Positions 39,127-47,405 of a stretch of 64,000 nt of DNA are shown here, in pieces. The DNA is from Flavobacteriales bacterium (GTDB taxonomy: Bacteria; Bacteroidota; Bacteroidia; Flavobacteriales_F; PHOS-HE28): positions 1 through 64,000 of the forward strand of contig JAGFIV010000037.1 in NCBI GenBank assembly GCA_024103275.1, given 5' to 3'. Within the stretch, counting starts at the first letter, position 1; every line of letters starts with the position of its first letter. The notes below the pieces were generated by a model. The model was not told where the DNA came from. It did no database searches and was given only the letters and a program-made list of their open reading frames with translations. Made by a program: the position numbers and the translations under genes.

Positions 39127-40635
39127 CTATTGCTTTACCCACTTACCTGAAGCACGCAACGTGCCATTGTGACCTGTGACCCGGTAGTAGTACAAGCCGG
39201 GTGCAAGGGAGGTACAAACTAAATGGCCCGTAGCTCCATTCATTACTGCATTGGCTGTCACATGGCCTTGCATGTCGTATAGTGTAATCCGAGTGCCGGG
39301 TTCGCTTGAACCATTCAGGACCACAGTGAAACCCGCATTTCCTGGATTAGGGAAAATCAAGGTTTGTCCAGGATTGGAGGATTCGGGGATACCTACGTTG
39401 CAATCGGCTGCGCTGAATGTTTGCGCCCAGCCCACAAACCGGCTGTTTGGATCACTCATGTCCTTCTTGGTGCCTACAATGGCGAATCCACCGTTGGGGG
39501 TGGTCTTGATCCGGATCGGCACGTAATAGGTATTGGAGGCAAACCCATCCAGCACGAAGTCACACAGGATGTTCAGTTGGTTGTCCAGCTTGTACACATG
39601 CAGCACGTCGGGTTCGGTCGGTTCAAAAGGGATGTTTTCGGCAGACAAGGGGAAGTTTTCCCAGAATAGGAAGTAGAACGATGAAGAGTCAATGGGACTG
39701 ATGCACCCATCCAGCGCTGCGTAGTCGTTGTTGAACTGACTGTATGGAATGAATGCCGCAGAGGTCACGCCCGTGGTGTCCACTACATATACGGCACCAT
39801 TATAGCGCGGGCTCCCTACCTTGAATACACCTCCAACAACGAAACTGCTGTTATCAATCGGCCGTAGTGTCATCGGCCCTTTCACAATGCTGTCCAAAGG
39901 GTTCAGTGGGTCGTAATGCGGTGCTTGCCCGGACCAGTAAGTTGTGAGGTTCAAGTCCAGGGTTATCTTGCCATAGTACGCTGGTGTCTGCGGCCAGCTC
40001 TCGAAGGAAGCAAGCAGCCCATTATTGAAAGGAACAATGTCGCGCGTAACTTGAAGGATACTACCAGGTAAACTGAATCCATTATTGGAAACAACCTGCC
40101 CATCGGCGTTTATCCTGAATAGCTGGGAGTAGTTCAATAGATTGGCGCTCCCAAAGGCAGCTGATCCGGCAGCAACTACGGATCCATCTTCGAGCAAGGC
40201 TGCATTTTTCAGGCTCGTGAACCTTGCTCCATTAATCGGAATGAATGTGGAGTCCGGCAAAGGGTTATCCGGGGTGAACTTATAATGGAAGAAACCGGGA
40301 AGGGAATCACCATATTCTGCATAGCTCCCCAACACCCGTACACCCTGGGTGGACCCGGCAAGAACAACTGTTGGAACAGCGTGGTGTAGGGATGGGGCCA
40401 ATTGGCGCTCATGCAGCAGGTTCCCTGAAGTGTTTAGAACCAGGATTGATGCACCAAAGGGGAATGATACCAACGGGGTGGCCCTATAGCAGCCGACCAC
40501 GACACTATCATCAGACCAAGCTATGTCGGTAAAGAGAACATCTTTGTCGACCTGGCCTTGGCCATAAGTCCAAGGTTGCTGCCCCATGGCCACAACAGTA
40601 GCCATGGGGAGCAATATTGTCCATATGCGCTGCAT
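39127..40635 (-). CDS. T9SS-secreted protein, probable beta-propeller
   Basis: The 502-residue secreted protein has a signal peptide (MQRIWTILLPMATVVAMGQQ) and repeated short strands of the type LLEDGSVVAAGSAAFG and TPNGGFAIVGTKKD, as in quinoprotein/FG-GAP-like propellers. It ends in a T9SS sorting domain (FPNPGNAGFTVVLNG ... PGLYYYRVTG ... GKWVKQ). The start at 40635 is 1 bp after the stop of the upstream lipoprotein gene, so the two form an operon. Composition looks more AT-rich than flanking genes. Function unknown. Confidence 0.75.
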   Translation of the reverse strand: MQRIWTILLPMATVVAMGQQPWTYGQGQVDKDVLFTDIAWSDDSVVVGCYRATPLVSFPFGASILVLNTSGNLLHERQLAPSLHHAVPTVVLAGSTQGVRVLGSYAEYGDSLPGFFHYKFTPDNPLPDSTFIPINGARFTSLKNAALLEDGSVVAAGSAAFGSANLLNYSQLFRINADGQVVSNNGFSLPGSILQVTRDIVPFNNGLLASFESWPQTPAYYGKITLDLNLTTYWSGQAPHYDPLNPLDSIVKGPMTLRPIDNSSFVVGGVFKVGSPRYNGAVYVVDTTGVTSAAFIPYSQFNNDYAALDGCISPIDSSSFYFLFWENFPLSAENIPFEPTEPDVLHVYKLDNQLNILCDFVLDGFASNTYYVPIRIKTTPNGGFAIVGTKKDMSDPNSRFVGWAQTFSAADCNVGIPESSNPGQTLIFPNPGNAGFTVVLNGSSEPGTRITLYDMQGHVTANAVMNGATGHLVCTSLAPGLYYYRVTGHNGTLRASGKWVKQ

Positions 40636-40636
40636 T

Positions 40637-41758
40637 CTAATGTGCTTTGGCCAACTTGCCATAGCGGTATGTAACCCAATGCAATCTGACTTGATGACCG
40701 CCGAGAGACATGTCTCCTTGCACCTTGCACGAAGCGGCTACCTTGTTCGGCAAATAGTTTGCAGGGACGTATTGCATCAAGTTCCACACGCCTTGGGTGT
40801 AAAAACTCATATCTACTGGCCCGAGGCAGCTATTGCTAGGGTCACCGATATAGACTGGGAAGTCCCTAATACCATCCCCGTTGATTGGGTTGTCAGGTCC
40901 AACTGGCGATGGATGACTTAATAGTCCAAGCACACGATTAGACGGATCATCATAGCCCCAGTGATCTACTTCCCACGTTTCCACATCGGTGTAGTATTGG
41001 TAGTAGCCCCCATTGATGGCATAGTTAACTCTGTTCCGGATTTGCCTGTCAGCACAAGCCCCCCAGATAGTATTGTCTTGGCAATTGCAATACTGCGGGT
41101 CTGACTCTATATTCATCCACCACCAATGGTCGTTGGGGCCGTAGTTTGTGTTGGGTGTACCCCTGTCGTACCCGCTGCAAATCAAGTAAACCGTGGAAAG
41201 CCGTAGGCTATTCCCCTCCACGCTTGGTACTACGTCCACTATGGAAACATGACTGGTGCCTTCCACATTTGCGACATTGATTTGTTGGCCCAATGTGAGG
41301 AACATGTCACCCGCTTCTCCGACCAATACATGGCCGTCAACCACAGGAATCGTCACGATGATGCTGTCTTCAGTTTGGTCAGTGTACTTTTGGGCAATAT
41401 TGGTATAGCTTAAATTCAGCGCGGCCTCAATATACCAGACCGCACTGTCCACGGTCAACGATTCCCCCTCGCGGCTCCCTGAGCCGCGTTCAGCCAGGTT
41501 GATAAACGAAATCACCCGGGGTGTTACATTCACCTCGGGTGCAGGTGAAGCTTGGCTATTGGCTATTTCCTCCTTTTGGCAACTCGATAGGCCGAATATC
41601 ATCATTAGGCTCAATGCACCGGTCAGTGAAACCAGCAGACCGGGCCTACGCCGTGCCGTCCGTTGCGTTGCGTTGCGTTGCGTTGCGTTGCGTTGCGTTG
41701 CATGTAAATATGGTTTTGGGTTGGATACAAGTATATCACGTTTGTACGAGAAATCCAT
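40637..41758 (-). CDS. Putative lipoprotein with a pentanucleotide repeat in its signal region
   Basis: The 373-residue reading frame has a hydrophobic stretch and lipobox (LMMIFGLSSC) about 60 residues from the ATG at 41758, preceded by an unusual ATQRN-repeat encoded by eight CGTTG (plus-strand) units. The mature part has Trp/Tyr-rich segments (DHWWWMNIES, GGYYQYYTDVETW) and several cysteines, no known domain. A second ATG at 41703, immediately before the repeat, is out of frame with eight units but in frame with seven or ten. Which start is used is uncertain. Confidence 0.6.
   Translation of the reverse strand: MDFSYKRDILVSNPKPYLHATQRNATQRNATQRTARRRPGLLVSLTGALSLMMIFGLSSCQKEEIANSQASPAPEVNVTPRVISFINLAERGSGSREGESLTVDSAVWYIEAALNLSYTNIAQKYTDQTEDSIIVTIPVVDGHVLVGEAGDMFLTLGQQINVANVEGTSHVSIVDVVPSVEGNSLRLSTVYLICSGYDRGTPNTNYGPNDHWWWMNIESDPQYCNCQDNTIWGACADRQIRNRVNYAINGGYYQYYTDVETWEVDHWGYDDPSNRVLGLLSHPSPVGPDNPINGDGIRDFPVYIGDPSNSCLGPVDMSFYTQGVWNLMQYVPANYLPNKVAASCKVQGDMSLGGHQVRLHWVTYRYGKLAKAH
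41661..41700. repeat. Pentanucleotide microsatellite, 8 x CGTTG
   Basis: Eight perfect units, 40 bp, inside the lipoprotein's 5' coding region. The unit length is not a multiple of three, so slippage shifts the reading frame. This is the classic layout of a phase-variable gene. Confidence 0.9.
41728..41735 (-). promoter_or_regulatory. -7-like element TATACTTG before the repeat
   Basis: One mismatch to TAnnTTTG. A transcript from here would start near 41722, so only the ATG at 41703 would be available and expression would depend on the repeat number. Confidence 0.35.
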
Positions 41759-41767
41759 GTAGTGCCG

Positions 41768-41786
41768 AGTGGAAAAGTTTTCCACT
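41768..41786. repeat. Perfect 19-bp palindrome at the edge of the second duplicated segment
   Basis: Arms AGTGGAAAA and TTTTCCACT with a single G between them, ending 3 bp before the gene-tail repeat at 41790. The loop is too short for a good terminator; a protein-binding or recombination site is possible. No second copy was noticed at the other end of the segment. Confidence 0.6.
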
Positions 41787-41789
41787 ATC

Positions 41790-41836
41790 CCGCTACCCCT
41801 CAAACGTGAAGGTGAGCACCCACGTCTTGGTGCGCA
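41790..41836 (-). repeat. Original gene-tail copy of the direct repeat (partner of 39056-39102)
   Basis: The 3' end, stop codon and 3 bp beyond of the PorT-like gene, repeated 2,734 bp away with one mismatch. Confidence 0.85.
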
Positions 41837-42521
41837 AGCTTTGGATGGGCCTGCTGAAGCGGGTGCCGTCATCGACGTGCACGTTGGGGATGCCGATGCC
41901 TGTTTTGAGCTCGATGCCGAACTTGAAGTAGGGGAGGAACATGTCCACGCCGCCGCCCACTTCTGCGCCGTAGTCGTATTTGCTCAGCTTCACCACCACA
42001 TCCTCGTCCAAGGCGTTGTCCACATCCTTCTGGCTGGCCATGTCGATGCCGAACTTCCCGCCGCCGATCAGGTAGACCGCGAAGTTGTTGATGCGGTCGC
42101 TGCGGAATTTCAGCAGCAGCGGGAACTCCAGGTAGGTGCTTTCGATCGGCTTCTGGAAGTTGGCCGTCTTGCCGTCGGGTTTGCGGAAGGAATACTTCAG
42201 GATGCGGTCCTGGAAAGCGAGCGTGGGCAGGAAGCGCAGGCTGAGGTTGTTGGTCATGTTCAGCGAGGCCACGATGCCGAGGTTGAAGCCGGGCTGCTTC
42301 ACGTGGTCCATCACCAGCAGCGAATCCTGGAACGGGGCCGTGGGCCTCAGCCGCGTATAGAAATCCGCGGTGTTGTAGCTGAGGAGGAACCCGAAATGGA
42401 AGGTGCGCAGATCGAAGTTGGGCAGGTTTTCCACCTTCACGCCGCGCGCCCGCTGGGCCTGTGCGGGCCGGGCCTGCAGCGCCATCAGGACGGGAACGAG
42501 GAGGAGGGCGGCCTTGCGCAT
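41793..42521 (-). CDS. PorT-family outer-membrane beta-barrel protein
   Basis: The 242-residue protein has a signal peptide (AALLLVPVLMALQARPAQAQ) and the PorT layout: an N-terminal FDLRTFHFGFLLSYNTADF segment, YLEFPLLLKFRSDRINNFAVYLIGGGKFGID and a C-terminal strand TWVLTFTFEG. PorT is an outer-membrane protein needed for T9SS function in Porphyromonas, so this may be a secretion component, though paralogs of unknown role are common. The start at 42521 follows TACATTCG by 13 bp. Confidence 0.8.
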   Translation of the reverse strand: MRKAALLLVPVLMALQARPAQAQRARGVKVENLPNFDLRTFHFGFLLSYNTADFYTRLRPTAPFQDSLLVMDHVKQPGFNLGIVASLNMTNNLSLRFLPTLAFQDRILKYSFRKPDGKTANFQKPIESTYLEFPLLLKFRSDRINNFAVYLIGGGKFGIDMASQKDVDNALDEDVVVKLSKYDYGAEVGGGVDMFLPYFKFGIELKTGIGIPNVHVDDGTRFSRPIQSLRTKTWVLTFTFEG

Positions 42522-42533
42522 CAGGTCAGGGAA

Positions 42534-42541
42534 CGAATGTA
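42534..42541 (-). promoter_or_regulatory. -7 element TACATTCG of the PorT-like gene
   Basis: Matches TAnnTTYG, with an inferred leader of only about 7 nt. Confidence 0.5.
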
Positions 42542-42657
42542 AGCGGCATTTCGTGCGTGTACCGGGGCGATGGGCCTGTGGCTGAAGTTGTGCGCATCCA
42601 TGGCAACCTCGGTGGAATTGGCCCAGCTTATCATCAACATGCTCCACGGGTCCACCC

Positions 42658-43380
42658 TCATTTCCTCCCCACATACAAGGTGGCCACCCCGAAGGTGAGG
42701 GGCCGAGAGTGCACATCCCGCAGGCCGCAATCCAGGAGGATCCGCTCGAACTGTTTTCCCTGCGGGAAGGCATCCACGCTTTCGGGCAGGTAGGTGTAAG
42801 CCGCCTCATCCTTGCTCACCATCCGCCCGATGAAGGGCATCACGCGGTGGAAGTAGAACCGGAAGACCTGCCTGAAGGGCGTGGCACGCGGCTGGCTGAA
42901 TTCGAGGACGAAGAGGCGCCCGCCGGGTCGCAGTACGCGCACCATGCCGCGGATGCCTTGGGGCAGGTCCTCGAAATTGCGCACGCCGAAGGCCACCGTG
43001 ACGGCATCGAAGGTGTTGTCCGGGAAGGGAAGGTTGGCAGCATCGGCCTGTACCAGGGTGATGCTGCCGGAGAGGCCCGCCTTCGCCACCTTGGAGCGTC
43101 CATGTTCCAGCATGCCCGCCGAGATATCCGCCCCGGTGACGCGGTGGGCCACCTTGGCGGCCATGATGGCCAGGTCGGCGGTGCCGGTGGCCATGTCCAG
43201 CAATTGGTCCACGGGCTCCTGGCCCAACAGGCGGATCACCTTGCGCCGCCAGCCCTGGTCGGTGCCCATGGAGAGCATGCGGTTCAGCAGGTCGTATTTG
43301 GGCGAGATCCGGTCGAACATCCGTTCCACCTGCTCGCGTTTGGACCCTTCCCCGGCGTAGGGCTTCACGGAGGCGCTCAT
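42658..43380 (-). CDS. menG: Demethylmenaquinone methyltransferase (MenG/UbiE)
   Basis: It methylates demethylmenaquinone, the last step to menaquinone, the likely quinone for NarI. The 240-residue SAM-dependent enzyme has VERMFDRISPKYDLLNRMLSMG at the start, LLDMATGTADLAI (SAM motif I), DAVTVAFGVRNFEDL and LRPGGRLFVLEFSQP, all UbiE/MenG signatures. Its ATG overlaps the stop of the kinase gene by 4 bp. Confidence 0.93.
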   Translation of the reverse strand: MSASVKPYAGEGSKREQVERMFDRISPKYDLLNRMLSMGTDQGWRRKVIRLLGQEPVDQLLDMATGTADLAIMAAKVAHRVTGADISAGMLEHGRSKVAKAGLSGSITLVQADAANLPFPDNTFDAVTVAFGVRNFEDLPQGIRGMVRVLRPGGRLFVLEFSQPRATPFRQVFRFYFHRVMPFIGRMVSKDEAAYTYLPESVDAFPQGKQFERILLDCGLRDVHSRPLTFGVATLYVGRK

Positions 43381-44375
43381 GCGGAGGTCCCCAGCTTCAG
43401 TCGTTCGGCTTCGGCCTGCAGGGCCACGGGATCCACGGGCACCACGCCGACGTGCTCGCACACCAGGCCGCCGGCGAGGTTGGCCCATGCGGCGATGGCG
43501 GCCAGCGGCAGGTTCAGCGCCAGGCAGAGCGAGGCCACGGCGATCACGGTGTCGCCGGCGCCGCTCACGTCGGCGATCTTGCGGCGGTGTGCAGGCAGCG
43601 CGGTCTCCTCATCGCCGCGATGCGCGTAAATGCCATGCTCGCTGAGGGTGATCAGCGAGGCGTGGTTGGCCAGCCGCGCCTCCAGCATGTGCACGGCGCC
43701 GCGTAGCAATTCCATGTCGCCGGCAGGCAGGTCCACCTTCAGCCCCTCGCGCAGCTCCTTCAGGTTGGGCTTGAAGAGGTCGACCTCGCGGTAATCGAAG
43801 AAGTGGCGGCGCTTAGGGTCCACGGTGGTGGGGATGCCCAGCCGACGGGCCTCCGCGATCAGCCCGCCGATCACGGCCGGGGTGAGTGCGCCCTTGTCAT
43901 AGTCCTCGAAGATGAGCACTGCGGGCCTCGCCTTGCGCAGGAGGGCGATGCAGTGGTGCAGGAACCGCGTTTCCTCCCCGGTGCCCAGGTCATGCTCCAC
44001 TTCCTCATCCACGCGCACCACATGCTGGCTGCCGCTGATCACGCGTGTCTTCACCGTGGTGGGGCGGGTGTCCAGGCGCAGCAGGCCATCGGGGGGCAAG
44101 CCCTCCTCGGCGAAGAGCCGTTGCAGCTCGTCGGCGTTCTTGTCGTTGCCGGTCACGCTGGCCACGATGGCCTTGGCGCCCAATGCACGCAGGTTGAGCG
44201 CCACGTTGGCAGCCCCGCCCAGGCGCGCGCTGCGGCGCGTCACCTGCACGATGGGCACCGGGGCCTCGGGGCTGATGCGGTCCACGCGGCCCCAGAGGTA
44301 GGCGTCCAGCATCACGTCGCCCACCACCATGGCGTTGACGTTGCGGAAGCCTTGGATGATCTCGCGGGGCATCAT
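43377..44375 (-). CDS. rfaE1: PfkB-family sugar kinase, probable heptose-7-phosphate kinase (RfaE1)
   Basis: It probably phosphorylates D-glycero-D-manno-heptose-7-phosphate at C1 for lipopolysaccharide core synthesis. The 332-residue protein shows VGDVMLDAYLWGRVDRISPEAPVPIV and GGAANVALNLRALGA, hallmarks of the HldE/RfaE kinase domain, and the ATP/catalytic motif DVSGAGDTVIAV. The nucleotidyltransferase half of E. coli HldE is absent, so a separate RfaE2 would be needed. Two ATGs in a row at the start; the first is used. Confidence 0.88.
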   Translation of the reverse strand: MMPREIIQGFRNVNAMVVGDVMLDAYLWGRVDRISPEAPVPIVQVTRRSARLGGAANVALNLRALGAKAIVASVTGNDKNADELQRLFAEEGLPPDGLLRLDTRPTTVKTRVISGSQHVVRVDEEVEHDLGTGEETRFLHHCIALLRKARPAVLIFEDYDKGALTPAVIGGLIAEARRLGIPTTVDPKRRHFFDYREVDLFKPNLKELREGLKVDLPAGDMELLRGAVHMLEARLANHASLITLSEHGIYAHRGDEETALPAHRRKIADVSGAGDTVIAVASLCLALNLPLAAIAAWANLAGGLVCEHVGVVPVDPVALQAEAERLKLGTSA

Positions 44376-44383
44376 GGCGGCGT

Positions 44384-45568
44384 TCAGTTCTTGGGCAGTC
44401 CGGCAACGGCCTCGGCCAGTCGTTTGGTGGCTTCGGCGATCAGGGCATCGCTGGTGGCATAGCTCAGGCGTACCGTGTTGGGCGCACCGAATGAATCGCC
44501 GTCCACCAGGCTCACCCCGGCGTGCTCCACCAGGTGGAGGGCCAGGTCGGCGCTGGTGCGCAGCTTGCCCGTCAGGCTGGCGGACACGTCGGGCAGGACG
44601 TAGAACGCTCCTTGCGGCTTGTTGCATCGCCATCCGGGCACATGGGCGAGGCCCTCCAGCACCAGGTCGCGCCGGCGCAGGTATACCTCGCGAAGGCCGT
44701 GGAGCAAGGCCGGGTCCGCTTCCACGCAGGCCTTGGCCACGCGCTGGGCGATGCCGTTGGCGCCGCTGGTGAACTGGCCCTGCACCTTGTTGGCGGCCTG
44801 GACCACGGCCTTGGGCGCACCGATGTAGCCGATGCGCCAGCCGGTGAGGGCGAAGGCCTTGCTGAGGCCGTTGACGGTGATGGTGCGCTCCAGCATGCCG
44901 GGGATGGCACCGATGGAACGGTGGGTGCCGTCGAACACTATGTGCTCGTAGATCTCGTCGCTGATCACCATCAGGCCGGGCCATTTCAGCACCACGGCGG
45001 CCAGTTCCTCCAGCTCGGCCTGGGTGAGCACCGAGCCGCTGGGGTTGGTGGGCGAGCTGTAGAGCAGCACGCGGGTGCGCGGCGTGATGGCCTTGGCGAT
45101 GCGGTGGATGGGCGGCTTGTAGTCCTCTTCCAGGGTGCTGGGCACGAACACGGGCGTGGCGCCGGTGAAGCGCACCTGCTCTGCGTAGCTCACCCAGAAT
45201 GGGGCGGGGATCACTACTTCGTCGCCGGGCCCGGCCAGGGCGATGATCACGTTCATGATGGACTGCTTGGCGCCGGTGCTCACCATCACCTCCTCCGGTG
45301 CATAGTGCAGGCCATTGTCGCGCTTGAACTTCTCCGAGATGGCGGCGCGCAGGTCCATGTACCCCATCACGGGCGGGTATTTATTCCACTTGTTCTCGCC
45401 GATGGCCTGTTGGGCGGCCTCGATGGCGAAGGCGGGGGGATCCTGGTCCGGTTCGCCCAGGCTGAGGTCCACGATGTCCTTGCCGGCGGCCCGCATCTCG
45501 CGGCTCTTTTGCGCCATTTTGAGCGTGGCCGACTCGGTCATGGCGCGGACCACAGGAGAAAGTTGCAT
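44384..45568 (-). CDS. Aspartate-type aminotransferase (class I PLP enzyme)
   Basis: It is probably an aspartate:2-oxoglutarate aminotransferase. The 394-residue protein starts SPVVRAMTESATLKM, contains LSLGEPDQDPP, the SSPTNPSGSVLT motif (Asn binding PLP), DEIYEHIVFDG, and the Schiff-base lysine in NGLSKAFALTGWRIGYIG. The close match to the AspC Ib group is clear, but exact substrate (aspartate against prephenate or aromatic) cannot be fixed by eye. It lies 8 bp upstream of the kinase gene in an operon-like run. TAATTTCG at 45617-45624 is the likely promoter. Confidence 0.9.
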   Translation of the reverse strand: MQLSPVVRAMTESATLKMAQKSREMRAAGKDIVDLSLGEPDQDPPAFAIEAAQQAIGENKWNKYPPVMGYMDLRAAISEKFKRDNGLHYAPEEVMVSTGAKQSIMNVIIALAGPGDEVVIPAPFWVSYAEQVRFTGATPVFVPSTLEEDYKPPIHRIAKAITPRTRVLLYSSPTNPSGSVLTQAELEELAAVVLKWPGLMVISDEIYEHIVFDGTHRSIGAIPGMLERTITVNGLSKAFALTGWRIGYIGAPKAVVQAANKVQGQFTSGANGIAQRVAKACVEADPALLHGLREVYLRRRDLVLEGLAHVPGWRCNKPQGAFYVLPDVSASLTGKLRTSADLALHLVEHAGVSLVDGDSFGAPNTVRLSYATSDALIAEATKRLAEAVAGLPKN

Positions 45569-45616
45569 GATGGATTGGATGGATTGATGCGGTCGGTCTG
45601 TCCGCGACACAGGCCG

Positions 45617-45624
45617 CGAAATTA
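45617..45624 (-). promoter_or_regulatory. -7 element TAATTTCG of the aminotransferase gene
   Basis: TAnnTTCG type, leaving a leader of about 43 nt before the ATG at 45568. Confidence 0.45.
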
Positions 45625-45689
45625 GCCCCCAGGCAATGACCGGCATTGGTTGGCCGTTCCTCCCGAACTTAGCGGCCAAACCTGCATCC

Positions 45690-46229
45690 ATGACCGGCGA
45701 CCAGCTTTTCCAAGTGCTTCTGGCCTTGTTGCCCTCCGTGGTGGTCTTCCTCACGGCCTTCTACCTGTTGCGGCAGATGCTCACCAACCACTCGCGTGAG
45801 ATGAACACCAAGCTGATGGCCGAGGCGAAGAAGGAGGACCGCAAGCAAGTGATGCCCCTGCGGTTGCAGGCGTACGAGCGGTTGATGCTCTTACTGGAAC
45901 GGATCTCGCCGGGCACCTTGGTCTTCCGCGTGCATAAGGCGCACATGACGGCCCGCCTGCTGCATACGGAGTTGCTGGCCACCGTCCGGGAGGAGTTCGA
46001 GCACAATGTCACCCAACAGATCTATGTGAGCGACCGGGCCTGGCAGCAGGTGAAGATGGCCAAGGAGGAGACCTTGCGGATCATCAACATCGCGGCGGAG
46101 CAGACCGCGCCGGATGCGAATGGCACGGCGCTGAGCCAGCACGTGTTCGAGGTGGCCTCCAAGCTCACGCACCTGCCTACGCAACAGGCCGCGGTGGCGC
46201 TGAAGGAAGAAGTGAGGAAGTTGTTCTAG
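45690..46229 (+). CDS. Membrane-anchored protein of unknown function
   Basis: The 179-residue protein has one N-terminal membrane helix (VLLALLPSVVVFLTAFYLL) followed by a cytoplasmic helical domain with KQVMPLRLQAYERLMLLLERISPGTLVFRVH and VREEFEHNVTQQIYVSDRAW. The pattern is familiar from uncharacterised Bacteroidota proteins, but I cannot assign a function. The start at 45690 removes an 18-residue extension without the helix. The 186 bp after it hold nothing recognisable. Confidence 0.7.
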   Translation: MTGDQLFQVLLALLPSVVVFLTAFYLLRQMLTNHSREMNTKLMAEAKKEDRKQVMPLRLQAYERLMLLLERISPGTLVFRVHKAHMTARLLHTELLATVREEFEHNVTQQIYVSDRAWQQVKMAKEETLRIINIAAEQTAPDANGTALSQHVFEVASKLTHLPTQQAAVALKEEVRKLF

Positions 46230-46415
46230 GTCCCCCTTCAATGGGACCCGCCACGGGCAACGGACAATGCAGCCCCGTACCCAAGGCTGATCCAATACGG
46301 GCAAGGCTTCGGCGTAGCGGGAAGCTGAAACCGCCTGGTGCAAGGGGTGCAAGGGGACTTCCGGCCAAGCACCACGGACTTCGCACTGCGAACGGGGCCT
46401 CAGCGCCGCTGGCAA

Positions 46416-47405
46416 CTACCCTCGAAACACCCGCAGCAGCTCTTCCGCGGCATCAAATGGACTGATCTCCCCACGGGCAACCTGTTCCTCCATGGCAGGC
46501 AACGCCATGCGGATACGCGCGTCGTTGTTGAATTCGCCGGCCAATGCCTCTTGGATGGCCGCGTGCAGCCACCAATGCGTTTGTGCCTGCCGGCGACGCG
46601 CCTGGTAACCGTTGGCCAGGTTGGTGGCGGCGATGGTCTCCAAGGCGTCGGCCAGTTGGGGGATCCCCTTCCCGGTGGTGGCGGAGCATAGCTTCACGGG
46701 TGGCCGCTCACCGTTTTCGCGTGGGGGCAGCAAGGCGATGGCCTGCTTCAGGTCCATGGCCGCGCGCTGGTTGCGCGGTTCGTTGTCGCCATCGGTCTTG
46801 GTCAGGGCGATCAGGTCGGCGGATTCCATGATGCCGCGCTTGATGCCTTGCAGGCTGTCCCCGGTGCCTCCGATGGCGAGGAGCAGGTTCAGGTCGGTGA
46901 GCTGGTCCACGGCGGTCTCGCTTTGGCCCACGCCCACGGTCTCGATCAGGATACGGTCGTAGCCGGCGGCCTCGCACAGGATCATGGCCTCGCGGGTGCG
47001 GCGTGCCACGCCGCCCAGCGTGCCGCCGCTGGGTGAGGGCCGGATGAAGGCGCGGTCCTCGCCGGCGAGGCGTTCCATGCGGGTCTTGTCGCCCAGGATG
47101 CTGCCGCCGGTGCGGGTGCTGCTGGGGTCGATGGCCAGCACGGCCACGCGGTGGCCCCGGCCGATCAGCTCCATGCCCAAGGCATCGATCAGCGTGCTCT
47201 TGCCCACGCCCGGGATGCCGGTAACGCCGATGCGCACCGAAGCGGTATCCGCCTTCAGGGCGTCCCGTACCAGGGCGGTGGCCGCGGCCTTGTCGGCCGG
47301 CCGGGTGCTTTCCACCAGGGTGATGGCCCGGCCCAGGGCCATGCGGTCGCCGCTGCGCAGGGCCTGCAGCAGTGCGTTGCCTTCCGTGCGATCGCCTTGT
47401 GCCAT
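46416..47405 (-). CDS. meaB: Methylmalonyl-CoA mutase-associated GTPase (MeaB/ArgK)
   Basis: This G3E-type P-loop GTPase protects and loads the B12-dependent methylmalonyl-CoA mutase. The 329-residue protein has the P-loop GVTGIPGVGKSTL, DPSSTRTGGSILGDKTRM, ETVGVGQSE and TKTDGDNE (base recognition). The presence of MeaB and of a class II reductase at the window end suggests a B12-using cell. Its ATG overlaps the upstream stop as TGATG. Confidence 0.92.
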   Translation of the reverse strand: MAQGDRTEGNALLQALRSGDRMALGRAITLVESTRPADKAAATALVRDALKADTASVRIGVTGIPGVGKSTLIDALGMELIGRGHRVAVLAIDPSSTRTGGSILGDKTRMERLAGEDRAFIRPSPSGGTLGGVARRTREAMILCEAAGYDRILIETVGVGQSETAVDQLTDLNLLLAIGGTGDSLQGIKRGIMESADLIALTKTDGDNEPRNQRAAMDLKQAIALLPPRENGERPPVKLCSATTGKGIPQLADALETIAATNLANGYQARRRQAQTHWWLHAAIQEALAGEFNNDARIRMALPAMEEQVARGEISPFDAAEELLRVFRG

